A DNA stretch of 64,000 nt from positions 29,884,001-29,948,000 of the forward strand of contig NC_065877.1 in NCBI RefSeq assembly GCF_933775445.1, written 5' to 3'. The notes under the pieces were generated by a model that was not told the DNA's origin, searched no databases, and was given only the letters and a program-made list of their open reading frames with translations. Of the stretch, positions 25,540-36,934 are shown in pieces; position 1 is the stretch's first letter; every line of letters starts with the position of its first letter. A program made the position numbers and the translations under genes. The DNA is from Argentina anserina. Lineage: Eukaryota; Streptophyta; Magnoliopsida; Rosales; Rosaceae.

Positions 25540-26195
25540 GTCACACTACTAGCCACACTACTTGTCATACTAATTTTCTATTGTGACATGTAGTGTGATA
25601 GATATTGTGATAGCTAGTGTGACTGGTGGTGTTCTGTACGACAACATGAGTGTAATTATTTGGATCGTATGAGTTGATTTGAGAAGTTCAAGATCACATA
25701 ACAGTAAAAAAATGTCGTTATTTCTAGTCATTCTTTTTCTTCTTCTTCTTCTTATCACAACATAGTCACATAAAACAGTGTGACAATGAATGTGACATGG
25801 GGTGTGATAGGTAGTGTGACATGAGATGTGATAGTTAGTGTGAAAGGTAATGTGACATGGGGTGTGACATGTTGTGTGGCAGTGGGTGTAGTATGTTGTG
25901 TGACAGTGTGATAGGTAATGTGACAGTGGGTGTGACAACGGATGTGATAGGGGGTGTGACATGTAGTGTGACATCGAGTGTGATAAGTTGTGTGATAGTC
26001 AGTGTGAAAGGTAGTGTGACATGAGGTGTGATAGGTTATGTGACAATTAGTGTGATGGATAATGTGACAACGGATGTGACAGTTAGTGTGATGGATAATA
26101 TGACAACGGGTGTGACAGTTAATGTAATATGTAGTGTGACAACGAGTGTGATAGGGAGCGTGACAATGAGTGTAACAGCGGGTGTGACATGCCAA
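25540..26195. repeat. TGTGAC/TGTGAT minisatellite
   Basis: A 12-bp-like unit, roughly GTGTGACATGNG or GTGTGATAGNNA, is repeated with variation from 25771 to 26195, and a short stretch occurs at 25583-25640. A stretch in inverse orientation (CACACTACTAGCCACACTAC) precedes it at about 25544. The antisense translation is a striking Cys-His-Thr array (CHTTCHTPCHI type) of over 100 residues, but it follows directly from the 12-bp unit, so I do not call a protein. Confidence 0.9.
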
Positions 26196-26199
26196 GAGG

Positions 26200-26730
26200 A
26201 ATTTTTTTAATATGCAAGATTATGTTAAATTCCAAAGGAAATTGGTATGAGTATGTTTAAAATGAAGAGAATGACTATAATTAGAGAATTTTGAGTTCCG
26301 GTTTCGTCGGAATTGCTTGGAGCACCGCCATCGACGGCGGCAGCCCCTTGTGAGGGTTGATGCGTCTTGTACGGTGGTCAGTTCGAAGTGTGTAGGGTAT
26401 CAAATGAAAGAGGGGAGAAAAATATTTCCAAATGTATCAACCACACTCACATTCATCGCCGGACGGTAAACTTATGACCGTAATAAGAAAAAAAATGTGT
26501 AAGAAAATATAAAATAATTCGGAAATATAAAAGAATTTACTATTTTATAATTTTATTTAAAACTTATCGAGTATTTTATAATTTTAATTAAAAATAAAAT
26601 AATAATTTTCTATTTTATGACATGGGATTGTACATCCAACTTTACACGCGTCAAACATCCTCGCGAGTGAAGAAACCTCCCCCACCCCCGCGCGTAAGCC
26701 AACACATCTGTTCCCTAGTATTGGCTGGCA
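26200..26730. other. Spacer before the polyamine oxidase promoter
   Basis: AT-rich spacer with one GC-rich patch at 26290-26400. No gene was found. Confidence 0.45.
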
Positions 26731-26734
26731 CACC

Positions 26735-26743
26735 TCTATATAA
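26735..26743 (+). promoter_or_regulatory. Likely TATA box of the polyamine oxidase gene
   Basis: CTATATAAA lies about 440 bases before the main ATG, in a C-rich context typical of plant core promoters. It implies transcription starting near 26770 and a leader of about 400 nt that contains the upstream ORF. Confidence 0.55.
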
Positions 26744-26961
26744 ACCCACCCAAACTCCACCGTCGGAAACTCAAAAAATATATTTTCGTCTCAAATTTCG
26801 CTTCCGCATTCTCCTAAATCCCCGATCTCCCGTCTTTTTGATTCCGATCCTTCGAGTCCAACCTTAAAAACTCTCACCGGGAATCGGAATCCGATCGATC
26901 AACCGGTCGCGGCTGTTTGAGATTAGAGATTGCGGCTTGGGATTAAAGAAAAGAAAGGCGC

Positions 26962-27171
26962 ATGAGCTGGTTGGGGAAGCTGGGTTTTATAAAGAGGATA
27001 TCCAATTCCAATTCCAATCACTTCATTACTTGTCTCTTGATTTTTACCCTCCATTATTCCCCTCAATTGCCTCCTTCTTTGTTGGAATTCGAGATTAAGG
27101 CGCTTGATCCCCTATTATTATCCCATCAATTTAATTTAAATTGTAATTCCAATTCTGTAAATTTGATTTGA
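26962..27171 (+). CDS. Upstream ORF of 69 codons in the PAO leader
   Basis: A continuous frame starts MSWLGKLGF and ends at the TGA at 27169-27171, only 6 bases before the main polyamine oxidase ATG at 27178. It has no domain I know; it is Ser/Asn- and Leu-rich. Upstream ORFs have been reported in leaders of plant PAO2-type genes, where they dampen translation and can respond to polyamines. Here the length and the tight spacing make a translational role plausible but unproven. It may instead be a chance frame. Confidence 0.55.
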   Translation: MSWLGKLGFIKRISNSNSNHFITCLLIFTLHYSPQLPPSLLEFEIKALDPLLLSHQFNLNCNSNSVNLI

Positions 27172-27177
27172 ATTACC

Positions 27178-29860
27178 ATGGCTGCTTCTGGAGACGACAG
27201 TAATAGTAATAGTAATAGTAGTGTTGCTACTCCCCAATTGCGCAGAGGTCCGTTCCACATTTTAATTTTTTTTTTCCAATTAAATTAACGTGGTAGATTT
27301 TTTTTACTGATGATTGGTGAAAAAATGCAGCTGCTTGCAATTCAGGTGTTGAGAGGAGGCCGACGACATCGACGCCTTCGCCGTCTGTGATAGTGATAGG
27401 CGGAGGCATGGCTGGGATTGCAGCTGCGCGTGCTCTTCACGATGCTTCATTTCAGGTATAGCTATGGCTGCAGTGAAATTCATTGATTCATTGATTATGC
27501 AAAGTACTTAATTCCTTAACAAAGAAAAGTGTTTGGTGATCAGGTTGTGCTGTTGGAGTCTCGGGATCGGCTTGGTGGTCGAGTTCACACTGATTACTCG
27601 TTTGGTTTTCCGGTTGACTTGGGTGCATCATGGTAAACTCACTAAGCTGATAGTTGAGGAATATGAATTTGGAAATTTGTGTTCAGAATTTTGTGGTTAA
27701 TATTGTGTTTTGGTGCTTTAGGTTGCATGGAGTATGTAAAGAGAATCCCTTGGCTCCGTTGATTGGGAGACTGGGTTTGCCTTTGTATCGAACCAGTGGT
27801 GATAACTCTGTGTTGTATGATCATGACTTAGAAAGGTACTTAATCTCTCTTGTATTAACTGTCTAATGAAAACTCATCATCTACTTGTTGTTGTCGCTGA
27901 TATTTGCATAAGTCGGGAACTTTAGACTACTTGTTTTTGTTCGTTTTTAATTATTTTGATTCAACTCACTCTTTATGAAGTTGAGACCTTTTTCTAGTGT
28001 TAGCCGACAGTAGTGATGAATTTAATTTTTGTGATTAATTTGCAGCTATGCACTCTTTGATATGGATGGCAGACAAGTTCCTCAAGATTTGGTTACGAAA
28101 GTTGGTCTAACATTTGAAGAAATCCTAAAAGAGGCAAGTCATCTTATGTTTATCAAAGCATTTTTAGATTATAGTTGCCTGGGGTACTTTAGTTCTGCTC
28201 CTCCTAAGCCTTAAAAAAATTGATCTTTGTCATTGTCAGTCAGTTTGAGACGGTTATTTTTCGTGATTGCAGACAGATGATGTAAGAAAGGAGTTCTCAG
28301 AAGATTTGTCCATCTCCCGTGCTTTCTCAATTGTTTTTGAAAGGAAACCAGAATTGAGGTACCAAAAATGACGACCTTATACTATTGGGTTCGCAAAAAT
28401 TTTACATCCTGAAAGTCCAGGAATTACTTCTGTGTCTTTATTATATAGGTTGGAAGGAATCGCCCATAAGGTGCTGCAGTGGTATTTGTGCCGAATGGAG
28501 GGATGGTTTGCAGCAGATGCTGAAACAATTTCACTTAAATGCTGGGATCAGGCAAGCTTCTCATCTATCCTTGTCTCGTTATGCAAAAGAGTTCAAACAG
28601 CGATCCTTTTGTGGCTTAATTTTTTTTTATTTACAAGAAAATTAAAGAGGCAAATACATGTCAAATTCTATTATATAATCATTCTATTGCTGTGCTAGTC
28701 ATTGACTGCTTGAATCTGAACTAGGTACTTGTTTTATTCATTTTTTGGAACACCAATGATTGGGATGAACTATATGGTAATGCGTGAACTATATTGAATG
28801 CTATTTAATCTTAGAAATTTTATTTTGTACAGGAAGAACTGCTTCCTGGCGGTCATGGTCTTATGGTCAGGGGATACCGCCCTGTTATAAACACCCTTGC
28901 CAAAGGTCTTGATATTCGCCTTGGCCACAGGTACATTGATTTTTTAAAACAGTTATCCAATGTATATGTTCTGTTATCTGGTTGTAGCTTATTCAACAAT
29001 TACACGTCTTTTGTTGTCAGGGTGACAAAAATTTTAAGGCGCTATAACGGTGTAATGGTAACAGTAGAAGATGGGAGGTCATTTGTTGCAGATGCTGCTA
29101 TTATTGCTGTTCCTCTTGGTGTGCTTAAGGCAAATATCATAAAGTTTGAGCCAAAGCTACCCGACTGGAAGGAAGTAGCCATTGGTGAACTTGGAGTGGG
29201 AATCGAGAATAAGATAGTGTTGCACTTTGAGAAGGTGTTCTGGCCAAATGTGGAGTTTTTAGGAGTGGTTGCAGAGACATCATACTGTTGCAGCTACTTT
29301 CTAAATCTTCACAAGGCAACTGGTCATTCTGTGCTTGTTTATATGCCTGCAGGGCAGCTGGCCAAAGACATTGAGAAAATGTCTGATGAAGAGGCTGCTA
29401 GTTTTGCATATAAGCAACTCAAGAAGATCCTTCCAGATGCTTCTGATCCGGTAATCCTCGTTTCTTGTGTCATTTTCTCTTCTTACAAAGGCATCTTAAT
29501 GATTTTTTAAATATACTTCAATACTAACTTAATTTATGATTTGAAACTATGCAGATCCATTTTCTTGTTTCTCACTGGGGAAAGGATATTAATTCACTCG
29601 GGTCCTATAGCTATGATATGGTAGGCAAGCCCCATGATCTGTATGAGAAGCTAAGGGTCCCGGTGGATAACCTCTTCTTTGCTGGGGAGGCAACAAGCGT
29701 AGACTTCCCAGGTTCTGTGCATGGTGCATTCGCCACTGGAGTTATGGCTGCTGAAGACTGCAGGATGCGTGTTCTGGAGCGATATGGTGAGTTGGATTTG
29801 TTTGAGCCGGTCATGGGTGAGGAGGCCATGTCTATCCCAATCCAGATCTCCCGGCTGTAA
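27178..29860 (+). CDS. PAO2: Peroxisomal polyamine oxidase, PAO2/PAO3 type
   Basis: FAD-dependent amine oxidase that back-converts spermine and spermidine, producing H2O2 and 3-aminopropanal. Ten exons: 27178-27247, 27331-27455, 27544-27632, 27722-27835, 28046-28133, 28273-28358, 28449-28551, 28833-28930, 29021-29450, 29555-29860 (502 residues). Visible features are the FAD-binding GGGMAG at 47-52, the [13 protein letters not shown] stretch, DLGASWLHG, the central [12 protein letters not shown] block, and the C-terminal FFAGEAT...GSVHGA flavin segment. The protein ends in SRL, a type 1 peroxisome signal. Introns five and seven have GC donors; the rest are GT-AG. In Arabidopsis PAO2 lies beside PIF4 and PAO3 beside PIF5, as here. 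The start fits the short Ser/Asn-rich N-terminus of the family. Confidence 0.95.
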
Positions 29861-30907
29861 TTTCTGGTTGTTATCACTTACAGAAGAATCCTAGTATTGC
29901 GTATGTGTGGGTGTCAGATTTTCTGTACAGTCGGACTTTCCTGTGGGAGTGTCGAGTGCAATCTCCGTTATTCCATGGGTTAAGGATCGGCTTCTCGATC
30001 TTTACAGTGGCATGTCTGTAGTCAAACTATCATAGGACAATCACCAAATAAATCTTAAGCATCTAGTCCGAGAATAGCTAGTGGAATGTTGCATTAGGCA
30101 TTATGTGAGGCGTTAGAGGACCTCCTTTGTAATGAACTGTATTTATTACAAGTCGATCTATAAACTATTTCACTACCTTGCCAATTTTTCAGTTACCTCC
30201 TTTTGAACAATTGACAACAGTATTTGTTGCATAGTATTTGATTTGGTTCTTTTTCTACAAGGGATTCTGTTTTTCAATGATCCTTAAATCAACCTGCTAA
30301 ATGAACTCATTCCTCATGCTCCACCACAGTTCTTATGTTGAATGGTGAAAGATTAATAGTCAGGTTGAGTTTGTATTCAGACATGGTTACAAGCCCAGAC
30401 ATGGTTACAAGCCAAGAAAATGAATCTTTCAATGTTTTACCTTGAGGTTCAGTTTCAAAGAATCAAGGAAGAATCCAAATCAGAAAGAGCGATTTCCTTT
30501 CTATCCATGGAGTGAAGTGAATAACTAAGTTGCTCAGCTAAAACATATACATTTACAGGCCGAGCAAAGATGACATTTTAAAGCAAATGTAGCAATCATG
30601 CCCAAAAAAATCTTCGACATTGTGTTCTCTGCAAACCATTTAAAATTAAAGCCGGCCTTTGTTCTCATCGCTTTCCATTTTTCTACAAGATGCTCAAGAC
30701 ATAATCACCCTTGAACTGATTCTTGTTGCCTGCTTATGGTAAATGAATGAGAATAATATTTAAAATGAGAAGACTCACAATTCCTCTAGTGACTGGTAAA
30801 AGGTTCCTGTATATGAAAGAAATGCTTGTCAGATTGGGCACTGAAACTTCTTCAGAACAAACATTACCAACTACTACTACATGTTATACCCGTTTAATAG
30901 AGCGATA
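29861..30907. other. Convergent 3' regions of PAO and NPG1
   Basis: The two genes are convergent, with about 1.05 kb between stop codons. This stretch should hold both 3' UTRs. The open frame at 30747-30968 is not supported. Confidence 0.6.
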
Positions 30908-33900
30908 TCACATAATAGAGCTGAAGCTTTCGATTGGATCAGATTCTTCAAGCATGGTAGCTGCCTGAAAGCAGTCTGCTGCATCAGCCATCCGTCCGTC
31001 ATCTCTATGAATCATTCCCAAGTAATACCAAGCTTTACGATTGTTAGGGTCAAGCCTTAATGCATCAGAGAGTAAACTTCTTGCAACTGGCAATGCCTTT
31101 GGTCCCATCTTTGACATAAGCATGGCAACCCCAATCTTGCCAGGAACATAATAGGGTTCTTGCATAAGAGCATTAATGTAAGTGCCTAGAGCTTCATGAC
31201 TTTTCCCACATCCTTCCAAGATAATGCCTATATAATTAGAGAAAAGTAAGTTTAAAGTAAATATACTATTCAAAAAAAAAATTCATTAACATAGTAGATA
31301 ATTCATTTCTTGCCTTCGGCGTGCAGTGTTTCTGCAGCGTACTGCCTGAGTTCTCTGGCTTTACCCAAACATATTTCTGCATCCCTCCAATATGATAGGC
31401 TGGCATATAAGCTTGACAAACCATGCCAAACTTCAAGTTCATTGACTTTATCATCCTCAGTCTATAATAGAAAAGCCATTTAAAATTTAGAAGGAAAAAC
31501 TTGCTAACCAGGAGTTCCTATTTGCGTATCTCTAGTTCTCTACATTAAAAGTAATATTGGAGAACACTGAATTGTAACAGTTACAAATATTCAACTGAAA
31601 TTAAAAGCCATGAAGTGTTGATTAAAAAAGCAACAATCACTCTCATGAGTCTCATCCAATTGCATTGCTACACACTACACAGAGCAACTCATGCTTCTTT
31701 AAAGGGTCAAATTAGGCCCTCCATTATGAAACATATCCAATAATCCATATAACATTTTGTACCACTTTAACAAAAAAATGACAAAAAAAAAAGGTGAAGA
31801 AAATATGCATTCAATTGTGTCCTGCAAGGTTTGAGACATCTATCCACAATCCGGAATTTGACTTTATACAATATGAACTAATTACTTTCAAGATAAGCCA
31901 AACCAGATTACAGTAGAATCACCATATTATGCTACTTTCCTACCACTACCATAATTTTTTTTAAGGGATCGAAAATTTGAAATAGTCTGTATTTGTTTAC
32001 AGTAATTAAACAATATTTTTGAAGAGAAAGAAGCAGAGGCCAGAATATACCTGAGAATGAACTCTGAGAGGCCCAAAGGATTTCCTTTGGGCTTGAACCA
32101 AAGCAAGAAGGTAACGGTAAGTTTCAATTGCATCCATTGGTAAGGATTGGGAGATTTTCAGCTTTGCTTTAAGTCTGAGAAGTGGCCCTTGCTCCCATTT
32201 TGCAGTCTCATCCAAAGCCGCATCAGTGACTACATGAGCCTCTGAAAATCGCTGTTGAGCAGATAAAACTAGAGCAAGAAACCGCCAACCTTTTAATAGG
32301 TAGCCCCCTGTTTCATCAATGAACTTCTTTGCATACCGCAAAGCAGCATTTAGATTCCTATGCTCTGCATATTGAACCCCTAACTCAAAAATTAAATCTG
32401 AATTGTTCTTCTCCAAAGCAACAGCCTCACTTAGTGATTTTAGAGCTTCAGACTGAAGACGAGACCTTTCAAAGTCAGAGGACGAAGTTTTTGCTTGTTT
32501 CCCCAAACAAAGACCCAAAAAGCGAAGACTTACCGCCTTTAAATGTTCATCCTTACCCTGAGAATTACTAACAGCCCTCTGGGCATATCCAACTCCCTCA
32601 GCTGCAACATAAGAATCCTCACTGCAAATTTTTGCGGTCAATAACAGTGGCATGAGTTCATCTGGTCGTTCATGTTTGTGTAAAGACTTCCTTAAGAGAT
32701 TTAAAGCGACTTTGTTCTGTCCAGCTCCAGTATAACACAAAGCTAAAGAATTCCAACGGTCAACACGAGGATATACTCCAGGCATGATCTCTTCAAGTTG
32801 CTTTGCTAATACAGAAGTCTGGTTGCATATAGATAGTGCAAATGTTAGATGTTCTATCAGTGATGGATCCCATTTCATTTTACCCTGGGACAAATTTCTC
32901 AAAAGGATCATTAAAAGCAGGATTGCCTCTTCCAGATTATTTTTAGGCACATACGAACCTTCAGCCTGAACACCTAAACTGGGTGGACCAGCCTCTAGTC
33001 CGCTATACAACAGAAACACAGCAAATGCTTTCTGAATTCTTGCTAAGCAATCATTATCTAGGTTCCACTGACCAAGTAGAGCGCGTCTATAAGCAGAGAT
33101 CGCTTCTTGATAGGAACCACCTTGTTTCCATAGCTCTGGAAGGAGCTCTACAGCTTGGCTGACTGTTTCCTGCAATCTACTATCCACTTGTGCATCAGGT
33201 ATTCCTTGATGGAATATTTTTTCCACGGCATCAAGTACTTTTTTACAATCATGAGCAGCCTCTACAAAACCACAAATGAAGGTTTGATTGGTATCCAACA
33301 TACATTTGGAAAGTAAGCAAGTATGAAGGTTTAGTGAACCTTAGACAAGTAATTATCCCAAATCATGGATTTGAAGCAGCCTACCTGTTAGTCTTCCAAG
33401 CTTATGAAGAGACTTAGCTTTCAAGTATATGGCGTCAAGAACAAGGGTAGCAGCATGCTGTGAGACTGAATGTTGTGAATCAGGACGAGACCGCCCTTTT
33501 TTAGAAGGTGTTTTCTCAGTAATAGAAGGTTGCAATCGCTCTATGGCTGCTTGCAGATCGATGCCATCAAACACACGAAGAGCACCTTCAAGATTACCTC
33601 TTTGGTACTCTAACTTCCCAAGAAGGGCTCTTGCTTCCTGTAATTAGCATAAATCAAATTTTGCAATTGAATACAAAAAATATCATCATGCACTACTCTG
33701 ATTTCTACTTAAAACTGGTAAAAGTGAATTTAACTATGCAAATGGTTAATCCAACTGCAGATCAAGATTCTCAATCACACATCTGATAAATCAGTGGGAT
33801 AATTATGACTTTCTAATCTGAATCAGATTTCGAACTTTCAAGAGATTAGGCAAAATACCTTTTGACGATTGAATATGCTCTCCATAAAATCAAAAGAAAA

Positions 33901-34456
33901 TGATGATAATATAGAATTATATGATTTCTATGGAGGGTGGAGCCTAACTGCAACTTAATAAAGAGAGGAAATTTGTGCTCTTTCTTCGGTACCAAATGAG
34001 TACATATGATATGTTTTAAAAGATAACCAGGCAGGAGAATATAGTCTGGACTTTTCTAAATAAAAGCCGAGGAAAATGGAGACCTATACAAGAAGATCAG
34101 ATGTAATGCAATGAGCATACTATCTAGCAGATGAAGTTTGATCTTCTTACATGCTTATAACTCATAAAATCACCAAGGCTTAAACCAGAAGCACACAGTT
34201 CTCACTATCCTTGGAAGGGAGGAGGTATTGCCTGTTCAAATTACCATGATAGGTTTGTTTGCCTTACCAAGATGAACAGATGCAAAAATATGAATACAAT
34301 TACCTGAAAATTGAGTGATAACCCTTCTCGTAATGAAGATTCTGCCTCCTGAATATTTCCTTCATCCAACTTGGCTGCAACATCAGTTGCTTTCATTGAA
34401 TTCCCATTTGCAGAGAATTCAACCACCATGCCTTCCTCATACTCGCCAGATTCCAT
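30908..34456 (-). CDS. NPG1: NPG1, TPR calmodulin-binding protein
   Basis: Orthologue of Arabidopsis NO POLLEN GERMINATION 1, a calmodulin-binding TPR protein needed for pollen germination; relatives act with the PI4K-alpha complex at the plasma membrane. Five coding exons in transcript order: 34456-34304, 33637-33385, 33261-32051, 31461-31314, 31227-30908 (694 residues, near the Arabidopsis 704). Signatures include KLDEGNIQEAESSLREGLSLNF, EARALLGKLEYQRGNLEGAL, AYRRALLGQWNLDND, many TPR helices (YAEHRNLNAALRYAKKF, LRLDPNNRKAWYYLGM) and the C-terminus EESDPIESFSSIM. Intron four uses a GC donor (31313-31312). The ATG at 34456 is chosen because the frame upstream has no ATG and resembles a leader. 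A non-coding first exon with donor near 35215 is likely. Confidence 0.94.
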
Positions 34457-35617
34457 GGACTGGCTGACTCTAATCTCCTTGGTCACCCTTTCTCACAGTT
34501 TTAGTTCTGTTAAGTCCTTTTATCCATTCAACACTTTAGCTATCACGCATAAATGCTGCAGCAAGAAGCAATACACTAATTTACCTAACAACTTCTGTGC
34601 AATGAACCCAGTTAACCTCACACATTATGTAAACCTGTATGTATTGGGAGGTGTTAAAATGCTACAACTTCAAGAGTCACATCCTAAAAATCCCACTAAA
34701 AGAAAACTTCTTGGAATGCCATAAAACCTGCAAACATATCCCTATCTAGACTTGAATTCCAACAAAGACATGAATACACAGAAAAGCCGAAACACGGTAA
34801 CGTGGGTTAGCCAAACTAAAGATCATAGCACAACACACATGGGTTTCTTCCGAGAAATCCAGTAGTCTTATATAATCAACAATGTCAGAAAAGCAGGAAC
34901 CTTTGGATCCAATTACATCAAAACAATAATCTAAAGTCACAGCTAATCTTTGGTTTCCAAGATAATGCAGCACTTTATTACCAACAGAAAGAAAATGCAA
35001 GACTGGGGGAATCCAAAGTCAGCAGAAACAAGCCATGGATTCTGGAAATACAAAGCAGCATACATTTTAGTCTAACATCGATGGAGGACATACCACATTG
35101 TTGAAACACCAATTATAAACAAAAGCAAGATTCAAACTTGAATTGCACTGTGGTTTTTCTCTTGTAATTTAAGGAAATAAAACAACAGCAGGGTTGAAAT
35201 GGGCGGTGGTGTTACCTGGGAATTTGCCGGCGGAGAATAGCAGCGGCGGTTGTGAGGGATTCGGATCAAGATTGAATATGGAGGACGGAATATGACTGGT
35301 GGGGGGTCAGAGGGTCGAGAATTCAGGGCGTGTTTATGAGGTTGAAACAGGAAGATGTGATCTGAATGTTGTTGCAACTCAAACTCCTCCAAGTTTATAT
35401 CTATGCCATTTATATTTGGAGCTACAGCGAAATAATACAAACGTTGTTGTTCGTCTTCTAATTCTGTCCTTTTTATTTAGTTTTATTTTATTTTTAATTT
35501 TCCAATGCGCTTTTTACTTTATCCTGTATGCTTTTTTATCCACTTTTTGCCATATATATTTATATTTTATATTTTATTTTGCAAAGTTTAGGCCCTAGTT
35601 TGAATATACCATTTTGT
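34457..35617 (-). promoter_or_regulatory. NPG1 leader, leader intron and promoter
   Basis: On the reverse strand a good donor (CCCAG then GTAACACC, exon side at about 35216) and an acceptor just before the ATG (about 34490) frame a probable 0.7-kb intron in the 5' UTR. ATATAAAT at about 35408-35414, read on the reverse strand, could be the TATA box. Open frames at 34371-34724, 34746-35000 and 35132-35440 fall within these parts and are not treated as genes. Confidence 0.5.
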
Positions 35618-35625
35618 ACTGAAAT

Positions 35626-36308
35626 TAGAGGCCGCAACGGGACGGGACGGGCCAGCACAACTCATTTTATGCGGGTTAAAATTGTGCTGTACCGTGTTCG
35701 GGCTGACATATTTATTTATCGTGTCGAGTTCGGACCAGTCCATTAACTTAAACATTACACTCGGCCCACGGCCCAAGTCTATATCAGGCTGGGCTCGGGC
35801 CCGTGCTGTCCTAAAAAACGGGTCGGCCCGGCCATTAACACTATAATGTTTTATTAGAATATAAATTATGTAATTAGAATACTTATATTATATAACTATT
35901 TTAAATAGTAAAATAAATAAAATATTATGGGCTTTGTAGTAGCCCTTACATCAAGAAAAATACTACAACATATTTCATAATCTTATTTCTAAAATGTTAC
36001 ATATGTCAAAATAATGACGTTTTTCTTCATTATTTTGATAATATTTGTGAAATAATGAAGTTAAAATAATGAAATAATCAAATATTTTGATCTAAAATGT
36101 TTAATATTTAATTCTCATTATTATAATTGTTTAAAAAATTATATAAATAATATAAAATTATGTGTTTAACGGGCCACCCATAAATTATCGTGCCTTGAGC
36201 TGTGCCGGGCTCAAAACGAGGTCGGGTCGGCCCATTGCAATAACGATCTCGGGCTGTACCGGGCCAATTTTTAATGAGTCGGGCTTTTCGGCCCACTTGC
36301 CACATCTA
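35626..36308. mobile_element. hAT-like MITE, TAGAGG-GGCAA family, copy 1
   Basis: The ends read TAGAGGCCGCAAC and, inverted, TTGCCACATCTA. Flanks ACTGAAAT (35618-35625) and AGTGAAAT (36309-36316) match at 7 of 8. GGGCCGG-type motifs crowd both ends and the interior is AT-rich. It is the same family as 44896-45962, in the opposite orientation. Confidence 0.75.
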
Positions 36309-36608
36309 AGTGAAATGTTCTGAAATCGACTCATGATACATGTGTTGTGACTTATATTCCTTAAATTTGTTAATTTTTAAGAAAAAATTAGTTCCTTAGT
36401 AAATGAAATAATTAGACTTTAAAATATTATTACAATATTCAAAATATTACTACTCTGGCATTCCTTTGTTTTGTTCTAGTTTTAGAAAGTCAATGTTTGT
36501 TATGAGATGTTGATTCCATTCTACTACTTTTCTCCCATGATTTGTAACACTTACAAGCACGAAAAAAATTATCTACCACTATGAGCATCATGGTGATTCC
36601 AATGTAGG
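36309..36608. other. AT-rich spacer between elements
   Basis: 300 bases of AT-rich DNA between a hAT-like MITE and the gypsy element. Nothing else was seen. Confidence 0.5.
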
Positions 36609-36613
36609 GATTG

Positions 36614-36886
36614 TGATAGTCACAGAGATCTAGGGTCACCAAAATTGGAGAGAAAAGAGTAAAATTGGGAAAGAAAGATTCAAACCATTTTCATTCATGC
36701 CCTCAACTGGGGAATAGATACAGCTGATAGGAAAGGAGAAAAGCTACAAGACAAAATACTAGAGAGGACCACACAACAGTCTGATTCTAGCCTCCCTGGG
36801 CTTAACAATTCAAACTAGCAACTTGGGTCTTAAGCACTGAGCTAATTGTGGCGAGGGAGTTACGTCATCTGAAAGTAGTTCTCACA
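36614..36886 (-). repeat. 3' LTR of the gypsy element
   Basis: Begins TGATAG and ends CTCACA on the + strand (TGTGAG...CTATCA in element sense). It shares about 150 bases with the right LTR, including the segment ATTCATGCCCTCAA(C/T)TGGGG. Confidence 0.75.
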
Positions 36887-36934
36887 AGTCCCACCCTCTC
36901 AAGAAGGTGCCTGACTGCGGGCACAAAATGCAGG

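Noticed and set aside
25145..25593. Overlapping open frames with Pro/Ser/His-rich or Gly/Arg-rich products
   Set aside because: Low-complexity purine-skewed repeats explain the lack of stops; no family motif is present.
25570..26195. Long antisense frames encoding Cys-His-Thr repeats
   Set aside because: They follow from the 12-bp TGTGAC unit; frames stay open on both strands and there are no start or splice signals.
34371..35598. Forward ORFs of 99-117 codons near NPG1
   Set aside because: They are antisense to the NPG1 first exon and leader and show no motif.
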